27,023 bases of DNA, from assembly GCF_000718775.1 (NCBI RefSeq), contig NZ_JOCB01000110.1, forward strand, positions 1 through 27,023, read 5' to 3'. The position numbers were made by a program, and so were the translations under genes. Shown one piece after another: positions 6,818 through 14,584 of the stretch; positions within the stretch are counted from its first letter, which is position 1; each line of letters opens with the position of its first letter. The notes under the pieces were generated by a model that saw only the letters and a list, made by a program, of their open reading frames with translations, ran no database searches and was not told the origin of the DNA. The DNA comes from Streptomyces sp. NRRL S-31 (lineage in GTDB: Bacteria; Actinomycetota; Actinomycetes; Streptomycetales; Streptomycetaceae).

Positions 6818-8098
6818 ATGACCGCTCCGATGTTCGAGGAAGTCGCCCCCGCGAGCGACTGCGACTGCCCCGGCTGCCGCCGGGGGCTGGGGACGGCGCC
6901 CCGTCCGCGGCCCGACCGCACCCGTCCGGCGACCCGGGGCGTCGTGGTGGTGGCCGCCGCCTCCGCCGCCCTCGGCGCGCTCGCCCCGGCCGCCGCCGCC
7001 GTCACCCCCGGCCGCTCTCCGCACCGCCAGGCGCTGCCCGGCGACGGGGCGCAGGACACCCCGCAGGGCGCCCGGGGCCCGCTGCACGGCGCGGCGGGCA
7101 ACCCCGACAAGTCCCCCGCCGTCCCGATCCCCGCCACCACCCGCACCCAGATCATCGACCGGGCCAAGGTCTGGGTCGCCGCCAAGGTGCCGTACAGCAT
7201 GTACGACTACTGGTCCGACGGCTACCGGCAGGACTGCTCGGGCTACGTCTCCATGGCCTGGGGCCTGCCGGAGAACGAGTGGACCGGCAGCCTCGACCAG
7301 TTCGGCGTGAAGATCACCAAGGAGGAGCTGCAACCCGGGGACATGCTGCTTTTCCACAACCCCGACGACCCCGAGAAGGGCTCCCACGTAGTGATCTTCG
7401 GCGGCTGGACGGATAACACGCGCACCCACTACACGGTCTACGAGCAGACACCCCCGCACACCCGCAGCCAGGCCACCCCTTACCCCTACTGGAACAACAC
7501 CGACAAGTACGTCCCCTACCGCTACAAGGGCGTCTCCCAGGGCGCGGCCGGCGCCCCGGCGGGCGACGGCAGGAAGGCGCCGCCCTATCCGGGCGCCGCC
7601 TACTTCGGACCCGGCGCCGACAACGCCTATGTGACCCGGCTCGGCGAGCTGCTGGCCGCCCGGGGCGGGCGCGCGTACTACTCCGAGGGCCCGGGACCGG
7701 TCTGGGGCGAGGCCGACCGACGCGCCACCCTGGCGTTCCAGCGGGCCCAGGGCTGGACGGGCGCGGACGCCGACGGGCTGCCCGGCCGGCGCACCTGGGA
7801 GCTGCTGGTCACGGGCCGGGGCAAGGACATCGGCCCGGCCGGGCCCGCCTCGCACGGGGTGCCGGGCTACCCGGGCCGGCGGTACTTCCGGCCGGGCGCG
7901 GCGAACGACCACGTCACCCGGCTCGGCGCCCAGCTGGTGCGGAAGGGGTTCGGCCGGTTCTACTCCCTCGGCCCGGGGCCGCGCTGGGACGAGTCGGACC
8001 GGAGGGCCGTCGAGGCGTTCCAGCGCACCCAGGGCTGGCGGGGCGGCGCGGCGGACGGCTACCCGGGGCCGGAGACCTGGCGCCGCCTGTTCGCCTAG
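6818..8098 (+). CDS. Secreted or membrane-anchored NlpC/P60-like protein with two peptidoglycan-binding domains
   Basis: The 426-residue protein starts at ATG 6818. A cytoplasmic N-terminus with a CDCPGC cluster (15-20) precedes a hydrophobic signal or anchor segment (41-62). Residues about 108-236 resemble an NlpC/P60-type cysteine peptidase/amidase: Cys140 in DCSGYVSMAWGLP, then His190 in GSHVVIFGGW. The third catalytic residue is uncertain. Two repeats follow (about 257-332 and 350-426), each with a YPG..YF.PGA start, a conserved Trp/Asp/Arg helix and AFQR.QGW, typical of PG_binding_1 modules. A role in cell-wall turnover outside the membrane is expected. The long Pro/Gly linker between anchor and catalytic domain fits wall spanning. 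Confidence 0.82.
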   Translation: MTAPMFEEVAPASDCDCPGCRRGLGTAPRPRPDRTRPATRGVVVVAAASAALGALAPAAAAVTPGRSPHRQALPGDGAQDTPQGARGPLHGAAGNPDKSPAVPIPATTRTQIIDRAKVWVAAKVPYSMYDYWSDGYRQDCSGYVSMAWGLPENEWTGSLDQFGVKITKEELQPGDMLLFHNPDDPEKGSHVVIFGGWTDNTRTHYTVYEQTPPHTRSQATPYPYWNNTDKYVPYRYKGVSQGAAGAPAGDGRKAPPYPGAAYFGPGADNAYVTRLGELLAARGGRAYYSEGPGPVWGEADRRATLAFQRAQGWTGADADGLPGRRTWELLVTGRGKDIGPAGPASHGVPGYPGRRYFRPGAANDHVTRLGAQLVRKGFGRFYSLGPGPRWDESDRRAVEAFQRTQGWRGGAADGYPGPETWRRLFA

Positions 8099-8208
8099 CA
8101 CTTCCACGACGGCCCTGGCCGGCCCGGGCCCCGGTGCCGCGTCCGGCGCCCTCCCGCACATCCCACTTCCCTGTTCATGACGCGTCTGGCGCGGAGGCTG
8201 GAGCACGC

Positions 8209-9345
8209 ATGGTGACGACCACATCCCACACACCGCCCGATTCCGAGGGGCAGTCGGACGTCCGCGGTGCCGGTCCCGGCACCCGGCCGGGCCGCCTGAT
8301 CCAGAACGAGGCGACCACCGAGATCCCCGTCCACCTGCTCTTCCGGGACGATCCCGACCCGGTGCGGGTGCCGCTCGGACCGGCCGTGGTGGCCCGCCGG
8401 CAGGACACCGGCGAGCGGCCCCGGCCGCGCCGCCCGGTGCCGGTGCGCAGACGGCCGCAGGTGGAGATCGACCCGGACCTGGTGGAGCGCCCGGCGCGGG
8501 TGCTGCCGGGGGCGGCCGGACTGCTCGCCGGTGCCTGCGGGGTGACCGGCGCTCTGGCCACCACCTGGTGGGCGGGGCTGCTCCCGTCGCTCGCCACGCA
8601 GACCCTGGGCCTGCCGGCGTCCACGGGCGCCGGTCCCGGTCCCGCGCAGTGGGCCGCGTACGCCGGGGCCGGGCTGCTCGGCGTGTTCGGCTTCGGCGGT
8701 CTGGCCCGGGGGCGGACCGGGCGGGCCTGGGTGCTGGGCCTGTTCGGGCGGTACCGCGGGACGGTCCGGCGCACCGGGCTGCTGTGGGTGAACCCGCTGG
8801 TGCCGCGCCGCCGGGTGGACGTACGGCTGCGGCACTGGCGCAGCGAGGCGATGCCGGCGGCGGACCCCGACGGGATGGCGCTGCGGGTGACCGTGCTGGT
8901 GGTGTGGCGGGTGCGGGACACCGCGCGGGCCCTGCTCGGCATCGACGACCACGAGACGTACCTGCGCGAGTGCGTGGAGGCGGCGCTGGCCCGGGTGCCG
9001 GTGGAGCCGACGGGCGGGACCCGGGGCGGGACGACGGCGGCCGGGGACGCGCTGACCCGGCTGGTGGCGCAGGAGGCGGCGCCGGTCGGCGTGGAGGTGT
9101 TCTCGGTGCAGCCGGTCCGGGTGGAGTACGCCCCCGAGGTGGCCGCCGCGGTGCACCGGCGCCGGATCGCCGCGCTGGACGCCAAGCAGCGGGCCGCCCT
9201 GCTCAGCGGGGTGGTGGACTCGGTGGAGGACACGGTGACCCGGCTGACCGTGCGCGGGCTGGTCGAACTGGACGACTACGAGCGCAAGGTGCTGGTCCGT
9301 GATCTGACGGTGGCGTTCTGCTCGGGGCGCGGGGAGCCGGTGTAA
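8209..9345 (+). CDS. SPFH/band 7 (stomatin-like) membrane protein
   Basis: The 378-residue protein starts at ATG 8209, 11 nt after GGAGG at 8193-8197. An Arg/Pro-rich cytoplasmic region of about 95 residues precedes two hydrophobic segments (about 100-128 and 147-164). The SPFH/band 7 domain covers about 180-370, with GLLWVNPLVPRRRVDVRLRH and DGMALRVTVLVVWRVRD as the family core, and a helical C-terminus with no long coiled-coil tail. Band 7 proteins form oligomeric scaffolds in the membrane that organise proteases or lipid domains. The partner is unknown, and no NfeD or FtsH-type gene is adjacent. The gene follows the peptidoglycan-binding protein by 110 nt. Confidence 0.8.
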   Translation: MVTTTSHTPPDSEGQSDVRGAGPGTRPGRLIQNEATTEIPVHLLFRDDPDPVRVPLGPAVVARRQDTGERPRPRRPVPVRRRPQVEIDPDLVERPARVLPGAAGLLAGACGVTGALATTWWAGLLPSLATQTLGLPASTGAGPGPAQWAAYAGAGLLGVFGFGGLARGRTGRAWVLGLFGRYRGTVRRTGLLWVNPLVPRRRVDVRLRHWRSEAMPAADPDGMALRVTVLVVWRVRDTARALLGIDDHETYLRECVEAALARVPVEPTGGTRGGTTAAGDALTRLVAQEAAPVGVEVFSVQPVRVEYAPEVAAAVHRRRIAALDAKQRAALLSGVVDSVEDTVTRLTVRGLVELDDYERKVLVRDLTVAFCSGRGEPV

Positions 9346-9357
9346 CCCGGTGTGCGA

Positions 9358-9371
9358 TTGGTATGGACATG
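9358..9371. promoter_or_regulatory. Upstream chitinase-type operator repeat
   Basis: TTGGTATGGACATG resembles the second copy 39 nt downstream (TTGGTCTGGACCTA) with three differences. Paired TGGTCYRGACC-type direct repeats are a known feature of Streptomyces chitinase promoters and overlap DasR responsive elements. This copy is the weaker one. Confidence 0.45.
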
Positions 9372-9396
9372 TTCAACTAGCGGCCATAATCTGAAC

Positions 9397-9410
9397 TTGG
9401 TCTGGACCTA
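9397..9410. promoter_or_regulatory. DasR-type/chitinase direct-repeat operator before the chitin monooxygenase
   Basis: TTGGTCTGGACCTA matches the core of the DasR responsive element at 10 of 11 central positions (TGGTCTAGACC). It lies 47 nt before the AA10 start codon, where Streptomyces chitinase genes carry their 12-bp repeats. N-acetylglucosamine-responsive control is inferred. Confidence 0.65.
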
Positions 9411-9456
9411 CTCTGCACGGCTCATCGAACTCCCCACGTTCTCCAGGAGCGGCAGC

Positions 9457-10062
9457 ATGCGCACCAAGACCAAGTTGTCCGCGGTGGTGCTGGGCGCGGT
9501 GACCGCGGGAGCCTTCGCGCTCTCCACCGGCGGCGCCAGCGGCCACGGTTACACCGACCTCCCCATCAGCAGGCAGAAGCTCTGCCAGAACGGCACCGTG
9601 CCGAACTGCGGCCAGATCCAGTGGGAGCCGCAGAGCGTCGAGGGCCCCAAGGGCTTCCCGGCCGGCGGACCCGCCGACGGCCAGATCTGCAACGCGGGTC
9701 TGGGTCAGTTCGCCCCGCTCAGCGCGCCGACGACACCGTCCGGCGCGGCCTGGCCCACCACCCGGGTGACGGGCGGTCAGTCGTACACGTTCCGCTGGCA
9801 GTTCACCGCGCGGCACGCCACGACGGACTTCAGGTACTACGTCACCAAGCCGGGCTGGAACCAGAACCACAACCTCGCCCGCTCGGACCTCAACCTCACC
9901 CCGTTCCTGACGGTGCCGTACAACAACCAGCAGCCGCCGGCCACGCTCAGCCACAGCGGCACGCTGCCGTCCGGCCTGAGCGGGCACCACGTCATCGTCG
10001 CGGTGTGGACGATCGCCGACACGGGCAACGCGTTCTACGCCTGCTCGGACGTCACCTTCTGA
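9457..10062 (+). CDS. AA10 lytic polysaccharide monooxygenase, chitin-active type (CBP21-like)
   Basis: The 201-residue protein starts at ATG 9457 behind AGGAG at 9445-9449. Signal peptide residues 1-29 end so that His30 becomes the mature N-terminus (HGYTDLPISRQ). The copper histidine brace is His30 and His120 (TARHATTDFRY), with axial Phe193 in GNAFYACSDV. Stretches such as QWEPQSVEG, KGFPAGGPADG, LTPF and HVIVAVWTIADTGNAFY follow the chitin-active, C1-oxidising CBP21 pattern closely. It is a single catalytic domain with no binding module. It would oxidise crystalline chitin outside the cell and help chitinases. The twin operator repeats upstream support chitin or GlcNAc regulation. Confidence 0.94.
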   Translation: MRTKTKLSAVVLGAVTAGAFALSTGGASGHGYTDLPISRQKLCQNGTVPNCGQIQWEPQSVEGPKGFPAGGPADGQICNAGLGQFAPLSAPTTPSGAAWPTTRVTGGQSYTFRWQFTARHATTDFRYYVTKPGWNQNHNLARSDLNLTPFLTVPYNNQQPPATLSHSGTLPSGLSGHHVIVAVWTIADTGNAFYACSDVTF

Positions 10063-10128
10063 GCGCCGGCTCCATGATCGTCGCGCGCCGGATCCCCGCC
10101 CGGTCCGGCGGTCCGGTGCCGTGACGCC

Positions 10129-10160
10129 GAAGGGCCCCTCGCTGCTGCGAGGGGCCCTTC
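10129..10160. terminator. Bidirectional terminator between the AA10 gene and tRNA-Lys copy 2
   Basis: A perfect 14-bp stem, GAAGGGCCCCTCGC with GCGAGGGGCCCTTC, closes a TGCT loop. It lies 66 nt past the AA10 stop and 6 nt past the tRNA 3' end, so it can end transcripts from both directions. Confidence 0.85.
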
Positions 10161-10166
10161 GTTCGG

Positions 10167-10240
10167 TGCGCCGCCAGGGACTCGAACCCCGGACCCGCTG
10201 ATTAAGAGTCAGCTGCTCTAACCAACTGAGCTAGCGGCGC
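10167..10240 (-). tRNA. tRNA-Lys (anticodon CUU), copy 2 of 3
   Basis: This copy is identical over all 74 nt to copies 1 and 3, with a complete cloverleaf, anticodon CTT and encoded discriminator A. It lies downstream of the IclR gene on the same strand. Confidence 0.97.
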
Positions 10241-10292
10241 ATGACTCCCGCCGACCGCGTTCTCTTCCGATCCGCGGCTGGCGACGAAGAAA

Positions 10293-10328
10293 ATACTACC
10301 CGGTCCCGAGGGGTGCTCCCGACCACCT
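10293..10328 (-). promoter_or_regulatory. Upstream block of tRNA-Lys copy 2
   Basis: On the minus strand TAGTAT (10298-10293) lies 17 nt after GGGAGC, the same spacing as at copy 1, and 10310-10328 is identical to 6664-6682. The -10 is about 53 nt from the tRNA 5' end, so a longer leader must be removed. The block abuts and slightly overlaps the IclR stop codon. Confidence 0.5.
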
Positions 10329-11079
10329 ACAGCGCCAGGGAGAGCAGCACCGGCGCCGCGCTCCGGTTCAGCGCGTCCGCGGCCTGCTTCAGCCGGTGCG
10401 CGTGCTCCACCGGGAGGGAGAGGGCCAGGCAGCCGACCGAGGCGCCCGCGGTGATCGGCACGGCCGCGCAGACCGTGCCGACCGCGTACTCCTGGAGGTC
10501 CAGCACGGGCACCGTCGGCGGCTGGGACTCCAGGCGGGACAGCAGCAGCTTGTCGCTGGTGATGGTGCGCGAGGTGAGCCGGGCCATCTTGTGCCGGGCG
10601 AGGTGGTCGCGGCGGGCGTTGTGGTCCAGCTGGGTCAGCAGGCTCTTGCCGACGGCCGTGGCGTGCGCGGAGCAGCGGAAGTCCACCCACTCGTTGACCG
10701 CCGGGGTGGCCGGTCCGGCGGCGTACTGGGTGACCCGGACCTCGCCGTCGACGTACCGGCTCATGTAGACGGCCGCGCCGACCGAGTCGCGCAGCCGGTC
10801 CAGGGTGTGCTGGAGCTTGTCGCGCACGGCCCGCTCCCGGTCGTGCGCCGAGGTGAGCCGGCGCAGGGTGTCGCCCGTGACGTACGCCCCCTCGGCGGTC
10901 TGCTCGACGTAGCCCTCGCGGCGCAGCATCCGCAGCAGGGCGGTGAGCCGCTCGGAGCCGAGGCCGGTGCGGCGGGCCAGCTCGGTGTCGGTGACTCCGG
11001 CGGGGTGCCGGGCCACGGTCTCCAGCACGCGCAGCGCGTCCTGGACGGAGTGGTACGGGGCGGTCGGCTCGATCCTCAT
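10327..11079 (-). CDS. IclR-family transcriptional regulator
   Basis: The 250-residue protein has an N-terminal winged helix (about residues 10-70; ALRVLETVARHPAGVTDTELARRTGLGS) and a C-terminal IclR effector domain (about 80-250), including SAHATAVGKSLL and VCAAVPI, which form the ligand pocket in this family. ATG 11079 is preceded by a G-rich GGGGGAG site. It follows the Ehu-type transporter genes on the same strand after about 256 nt, and IclR regulators commonly control aromatic, acid or amide catabolism. It may therefore control the transporter/amidase/dehydrogenase module, which is an inference from position. Its stop lies just before the promoter block of tRNA-Lys copy 2. Confidence 0.85.
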   Translation of the reverse strand: MRIEPTAPYHSVQDALRVLETVARHPAGVTDTELARRTGLGSERLTALLRMLRREGYVEQTAEGAYVTGDTLRRLTSAHDRERAVRDKLQHTLDRLRDSVGAAVYMSRYVDGEVRVTQYAAGPATPAVNEWVDFRCSAHATAVGKSLLTQLDHNARRDHLARHKMARLTSRTITSDKLLLSRLESQPPTVPVLDLQEYAVGTVCAAVPITAGASVGCLALSLPVEHAHRLKQAADALNRSAAPVLLSLAL

Positions 11080-11190
11080 GTCGCTCCCCCTCGGCCGCGA
11101 TCCGGGTCGGCGGATCCTCACCACGATAGCCGTCGAACGGCGGCCGGGGAGGGGGAGTTGGCGAGATGACGCCCGTGGGCACGGACCGCC

Positions 11191-11246
11191 GGCCGGGCCG
11201 GAGAACCCCCGGCGCGGGCCGTCGGCCGGGCCGGAGAACCCCCGGC
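11191..11246. repeat. Two 23-bp direct repeats, period 33
   Basis: A 23-bp unit with GGCCGGGCCGG at its start and AACCCCCGGC at its end occurs at 11191-11213 and 11224-11246 with no mismatch. Each unit can fold by GCCGGG/CCCGGC pairing. The pair lies between the ehuA stop and the IclR start, a 256-bp gap that otherwise holds nothing recognisable. Confidence 0.8.
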
Positions 11247-11335
11247 ACATGCCCCGGTCATGTCCCGATGGCCGGACCTCGGCACTTCCCCCGGCCCCTT
11301 GCCCCGGGTGCCCACGGGAGCGCGCCGCGCCCGCG

Positions 11336-12118
11336 TCACAGCACCGCGCTGATGAACTCCCGGGTGCGCTCCTGCTCCGGGTCGCCGAAGATCTTCTCCG
11401 GCGGCCCCGCCTCGACGACCCGGCCCGCGTCGAACATCAGCACCTGGTCGGAGATGTCCCGGGCGAACCCCATCTCGTGGGTCACGCACAGCATGGTGAT
11501 GTCGGTGCTGCGCGCGATGTCCCGGAGCAGGTCCAGCACGCCCGCGACCAGCTCCGGGTCGAGCGCGGAGGTCACCTCGTCCAGCAGCAGCACCCGGGGC
11601 CGCATCGCCAGCGCCCGGGCGATCGCCACCCGCTGCTGCTGCCCGCCGGAGAGCCGGGTCGGCCGCGCGTCGCACTTGTCCGCCAGACCCACCAGGTCCA
11701 GCAGCTCCCGGGCCCGCGCCTCGGCCTCGTCCTCCGACAGGCCGAGCACCCGGACCGGGGCCTCGGTGAGATTGCGCAGCACCGACATGTTCGGGAACAG
11801 GTTGAACTGCTGGAACACCATCCCGATCTTCTTGCGGACCTCCCGGATCTGCCGTTCCGGCGCCGGGAACAGCCGCTGCCCGTCGACGGTGATCGTGCCC
11901 TCGTCCGGCTTGGCGAGCGTCATCAGGAGTCTGAGGATGGTGGTCTTGCCGGAGCCGGACGGGCCGATCAGGGTGACGTGCCGGCCCGCGTCCACGGACA
12001 GGTCCAGGCCGTCCAGGACGGTGTTCTCGCCGAACCTCTTGGTCACGCCCTCCAGGCGGATCAGCTCGGCCGGCCGGGTGCCGGCCGGGGCCGGCTGCTT
12101 GCTGGTCTCAACGGACAA
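11336..12118 (-). CDS. ehuA: ABC transporter ATP-binding protein, EhuA type
   Basis: The 260-residue polar-amino-acid-type ATPase has Walker A GPSGSGKTT (52-60), a Q-loop in VFQQFNLFPNM, signature LSGGQQQR, Walker B LLLDEVTSALD and the switch His in VTHEM. It powers import by the two permeases encoded just upstream on the same strand. Its start overlaps the EhuD stop by 11 nt, which indicates translational coupling. The assignment to the ectoine/hydroxyectoine subfamily rests on the whole four-gene set and the binding protein, not on this subunit alone. It is the last gene of the transport operon. Confidence 0.88.
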   Translation of the reverse strand: MSVETSKQPAPAGTRPAELIRLEGVTKRFGENTVLDGLDLSVDAGRHVTLIGPSGSGKTTILRLLMTLAKPDEGTITVDGQRLFPAPERQIREVRKKIGMVFQQFNLFPNMSVLRNLTEAPVRVLGLSEDEAEARARELLDLVGLADKCDARPTRLSGGQQQRVAIARALAMRPRVLLLDEVTSALDPELVAGVLDLLRDIARSTDITMLCVTHEMGFARDISDQVLMFDAGRVVEAGPPEKIFGDPEQERTREFISAVL

Positions 12119-12758
12119 GGCGTCGCTCCAGGGTGCGCAGACAAAGGGAGGCCAGGTACGAGACGACGACGAAGGCCACCCCGATCACCGTCAGGGGCTC
12201 GGTGAACTGGAAGTGCTGCTGCGAGACGAGCCGCGCCCGGCCCAGCATCTCCAGCACGCCGATCGTCATCAGCATCGGCGTGTCCTTCAGCATCGCGATG
12301 ACGTAGTTGCCGAGCGGCGGCACCACACGGCGGACCGCCTGCGGCAGGACCACCGCCGTCCAGGTGCGCCGCACCGGCAGGCTCAGCGCGGTCGCGGCCT
12401 CCCACTGGCCCGCCGGCACCGCCTCGATACCGGCCCGGTAGACCTGCATCGTGTACGTCGAGTAGTGCAGCCCGAGCCCCAGGACACCGGTGGTCAGCGG
12501 GGACAGGGTGACACCCGCCTCGGGCAGCACGTAGAAGAGGAAGAACAGCTGCACCAGCAGCGGGGTGTCCCGGACGAACTCCGTGAAGGCCCCCACCGGC
12601 CAGCGCACCCACCGGGTCGGCGCGCGCAGCAGCAGCGTCCACACCAGCCCCAGCGCGAACGAGATCAGCGACCCCAGGGCCAGTGCCTCCAGGGTGACGA
12701 CCAGCCCCTTCCAGAAGTACGGCAGGAAGTCGGCGACGGCTCCCCAGTCCCAGCTCAT
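12108..12758 (-). CDS. ehuD: ABC transporter permease, EhuD type
   Basis: The 216-residue His/Glu/Gln/Arg/opine-family permease has about five membrane helices and the cytoplasmic coupling loop EAATALSLPVRRTWTAVVLPQAVRRVVPP. Phe/Leu-rich FVRDTPLLVQLFFLFY is typical of the family. Its ATG at 12758 overlaps the EhuC stop by 4 nt (ATGA), and its own stop overlaps ehuA. It pairs with EhuC to form the membrane channel for a compatible-solute or amino-acid-like substrate. Confidence 0.87.
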   Translation of the reverse strand: MSWDWGAVADFLPYFWKGLVVTLEALALGSLISFALGLVWTLLLRAPTRWVRWPVGAFTEFVRDTPLLVQLFFLFYVLPEAGVTLSPLTTGVLGLGLHYSTYTMQVYRAGIEAVPAGQWEAATALSLPVRRTWTAVVLPQAVRRVVPPLGNYVIAMLKDTPMLMTIGVLEMLGRARLVSQQHFQFTEPLTVIGVAFVVVSYLASLCLRTLERRLVR

Positions 12759-13402
12759 CGGGCCACCCCCGCCTTCAGCCGGCGCTCCAGGGAGCGCATC
12801 CCGCGGGTGAGCAGGAAAGCGATCACGAAATAGATCAGCAGCAGGTACGCGTAGATCGGGCCGCTCCGCTGGAGGGCGAGACGGACCAGGTTCCCGCTGA
12901 ACGCCAGGTCGCCCATGCCGGTGAGGGACACCAGCGCGGTGCCCTTGAGCAGCTCGATCAGCAGGTTGCAGAAGGACGGGATCATCTCCGGCACCGCCTG
13001 CGGCAGCAGGATCAGCCGGAGCCGCTGCCAGGGCGAGAAGCCGAGCGCGATGCCGCCCTCCCGCTGGGCCGGGTCCACCGCCTCCAGGGCGCCGCGCACG
13101 ATCTCCGAGCCGTACGCGCCGTAGGTGAGGCCCAGCGCGAGCGTGCCCGCCCACATCGGCACCAGCTGCCAGCCGAAGGCGACCGGCAGCACGAAGAACA
13201 CCCAGAAGATCATCACCAGCGCCGAGATGCCGCGGAACACCTCGGTGTAGAGGCCCGCGAGGAAGCGGACCAGCCGCGAGCGGTGGGTGCGCGCGGCGCC
13301 CACCGCGAAGGAGACCGCGGCGGCCAGCAGCGCGCCGTACACCAGCAACTGGAGCGTGGTGCCCACGCCGTGGAGGACGAGTCCCCACAGTCCCGGAGTC
13401 AT
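12755..13402 (-). CDS. ehuC: ABC transporter permease, EhuC type
   Basis: The 215-residue permease has the same fold as EhuD, with membrane helices spread across the length and the coupling loop REGGIALGFSPWQRLRLILLPQAVPEMIP. ATG 13402 shares one base with the EhuB stop (TGATG). An in-frame ATG nine bases earlier would overlap EhuB and is less likely. The tight stop/start overlaps across all four genes show a single coupled operon, with the binding protein first and the ATPase last. Confidence 0.87.
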   Translation of the reverse strand: MTPGLWGLVLHGVGTTLQLLVYGALLAAAVSFAVGAARTHRSRLVRFLAGLYTEVFRGISALVMIFWVFFVLPVAFGWQLVPMWAGTLALGLTYGAYGSEIVRGALEAVDPAQREGGIALGFSPWQRLRLILLPQAVPEMIPSFCNLLIELLKGTALVSLTGMGDLAFSGNLVRLALQRSGPIYAYLLLIYFVIAFLLTRGMRSLERRLKAGVAR

Positions 13403-14316
13403 CAGCCGCACAACTCCTTCGCGGTCAGGGTCGTCATCTCGGCCCGTGTGAAGCCGAAGGGGCGGACGATCCGGTACAGCTCCCCGGTCCGGCGCAGCTT
13501 GTGCAGCTCGGTGTTGAAGGCGTCGCGCAGCCGGGTCTCCGTCGGCCGGAACGCGAACGCGCCGCCGTCCGCCTTCGGCTTGCCGTCGACCAGCGCGACG
13601 AACGGCTCGGTCGAATCGGCCTTGGCGGAGCCCCGCGCCACGAGCCGCGCGGTGACGGCCGTGGCCGCGAACAGGTCGACCCGCCCCGACTCCACCGCGT
13701 TCAGCCCGGCCACCTGGTCCGGGACGATGACCAGGTCGTTCTCCTCGAAGCCCGCCTCCACGGCGTGCTGGATCTGCGCGTACCCGGTCCCGGTGGCCGC
13801 CTTGGCGTGCCGGCGCAGCGCGTCCGCGTAGGTGCGCAGCCCCAGCGGGTTGCCCTTGCGGACGACGAAGGCGTCGGGCATCCGGTAGTCGGGGTCCGCG
13901 AAGATCACCTGCTCGCAGCGGTCCGGGGTGACGTACATGCCCGCGGCCACCACGTCGAACTGCTGCGCGTTCAGGCCCGGGATCAGCGAGCCGAACTCGG
14001 TCGGCACCGGCTGCACCCGGTCCACGCCGAGCCGCTTGAAGATGACTTTCGCCAGCTCGGGGGCCTCCCCGGTCAGACTCCCGTCCTTGTCGATGTAGCC
14101 GAAGGGGATCTCACCGGCGATACCGAGCCGTACGACACCCTGCGCGCGCAGTCGTTCCAGCAGATCGCCGCCGCCCGCGCCGGACGCCGACGCCACCCGC
14201 GAACAGCCCGCGGCGCCCAGCGCGCCGAACACCGCGAGCCCCGCCAGCAGTGAGCGGCGGGTGGGTCTGCGGTCCGGCCGGATCGTGCGTACGTCGTTGC
14301 CAAGTGGTGGAGCCAT
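13402..14316 (-). CDS. ehuB: Substrate-binding lipoprotein, EhuB type
   Basis: The 304-residue protein begins with a Tat-like signal (RRPTRRSLLAGLAVFGALG) ending in AAGC, a slightly atypical lipobox. The SBP_bac_3 fold follows. The stretch TGEAPELAKVIFKRLG...VPTEFGSLIPGLNAQQFDVVAAGMYVTP, then DRCEQVIFADPDY, matches the EhuB pattern. It would capture the substrate outside the membrane and deliver it to EhuC/EhuD. ATG 14316 is used; ATG 14349 is also in frame, and neither has a clear ribosome site. The 268 nt upstream (14317-14584), before the amidase stop, hold only GC-rich hairpin-forming sequence. Ectoine specificity is inferred from family resemblance. Confidence 0.85.
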   Translation of the reverse strand: MAPPLGNDVRTIRPDRRPTRRSLLAGLAVFGALGAAGCSRVASASGAGGGDLLERLRAQGVVRLGIAGEIPFGYIDKDGSLTGEAPELAKVIFKRLGVDRVQPVPTEFGSLIPGLNAQQFDVVAAGMYVTPDRCEQVIFADPDYRMPDAFVVRKGNPLGLRTYADALRRHAKAATGTGYAQIQHAVEAGFEENDLVIVPDQVAGLNAVESGRVDLFAATAVTARLVARGSAKADSTEPFVALVDGKPKADGGAFAFRPTETRLRDAFNTELHKLRRTGELYRIVRPFGFTRAEMTTLTAKELCG

Positions 14317-14584
14317 GGCGGCGCGGCTACCCAAGCGCCTGTGCGCCATGCCCCCCGGTTTCGACGGCAGCCCGGTCCGCCGCCGGCCCGCCCCCAGCGC
14401 GCGACGCCCATCCGGCGGGCCGCCCGACGGCCCGGCGGTACGCCTCTGACCTGCGCCTCCATGGGGCGGGCGCGGATCGCTGCCGGACGCGCGGCCGGTC
14501 CCGCCGGGTCCGCGCGCGCCAGGCGTCCTGCTCCTTTCCCGCGCTACGCCTCCACCGAACCCCCACCGGAGCACCCGGCGATGG

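Noticed and set aside
11191..11246. Possible CRISPR array
   Set aside because: There are only two units, with a 10-nt spacer and no cas genes.
14317..14584. Small gene between the amidase and ehuB
   Set aside because: Short frames exist on both strands, but none has a convincing ribosome site or recognisable protein text; only GC-rich self-complementary stretches are present.
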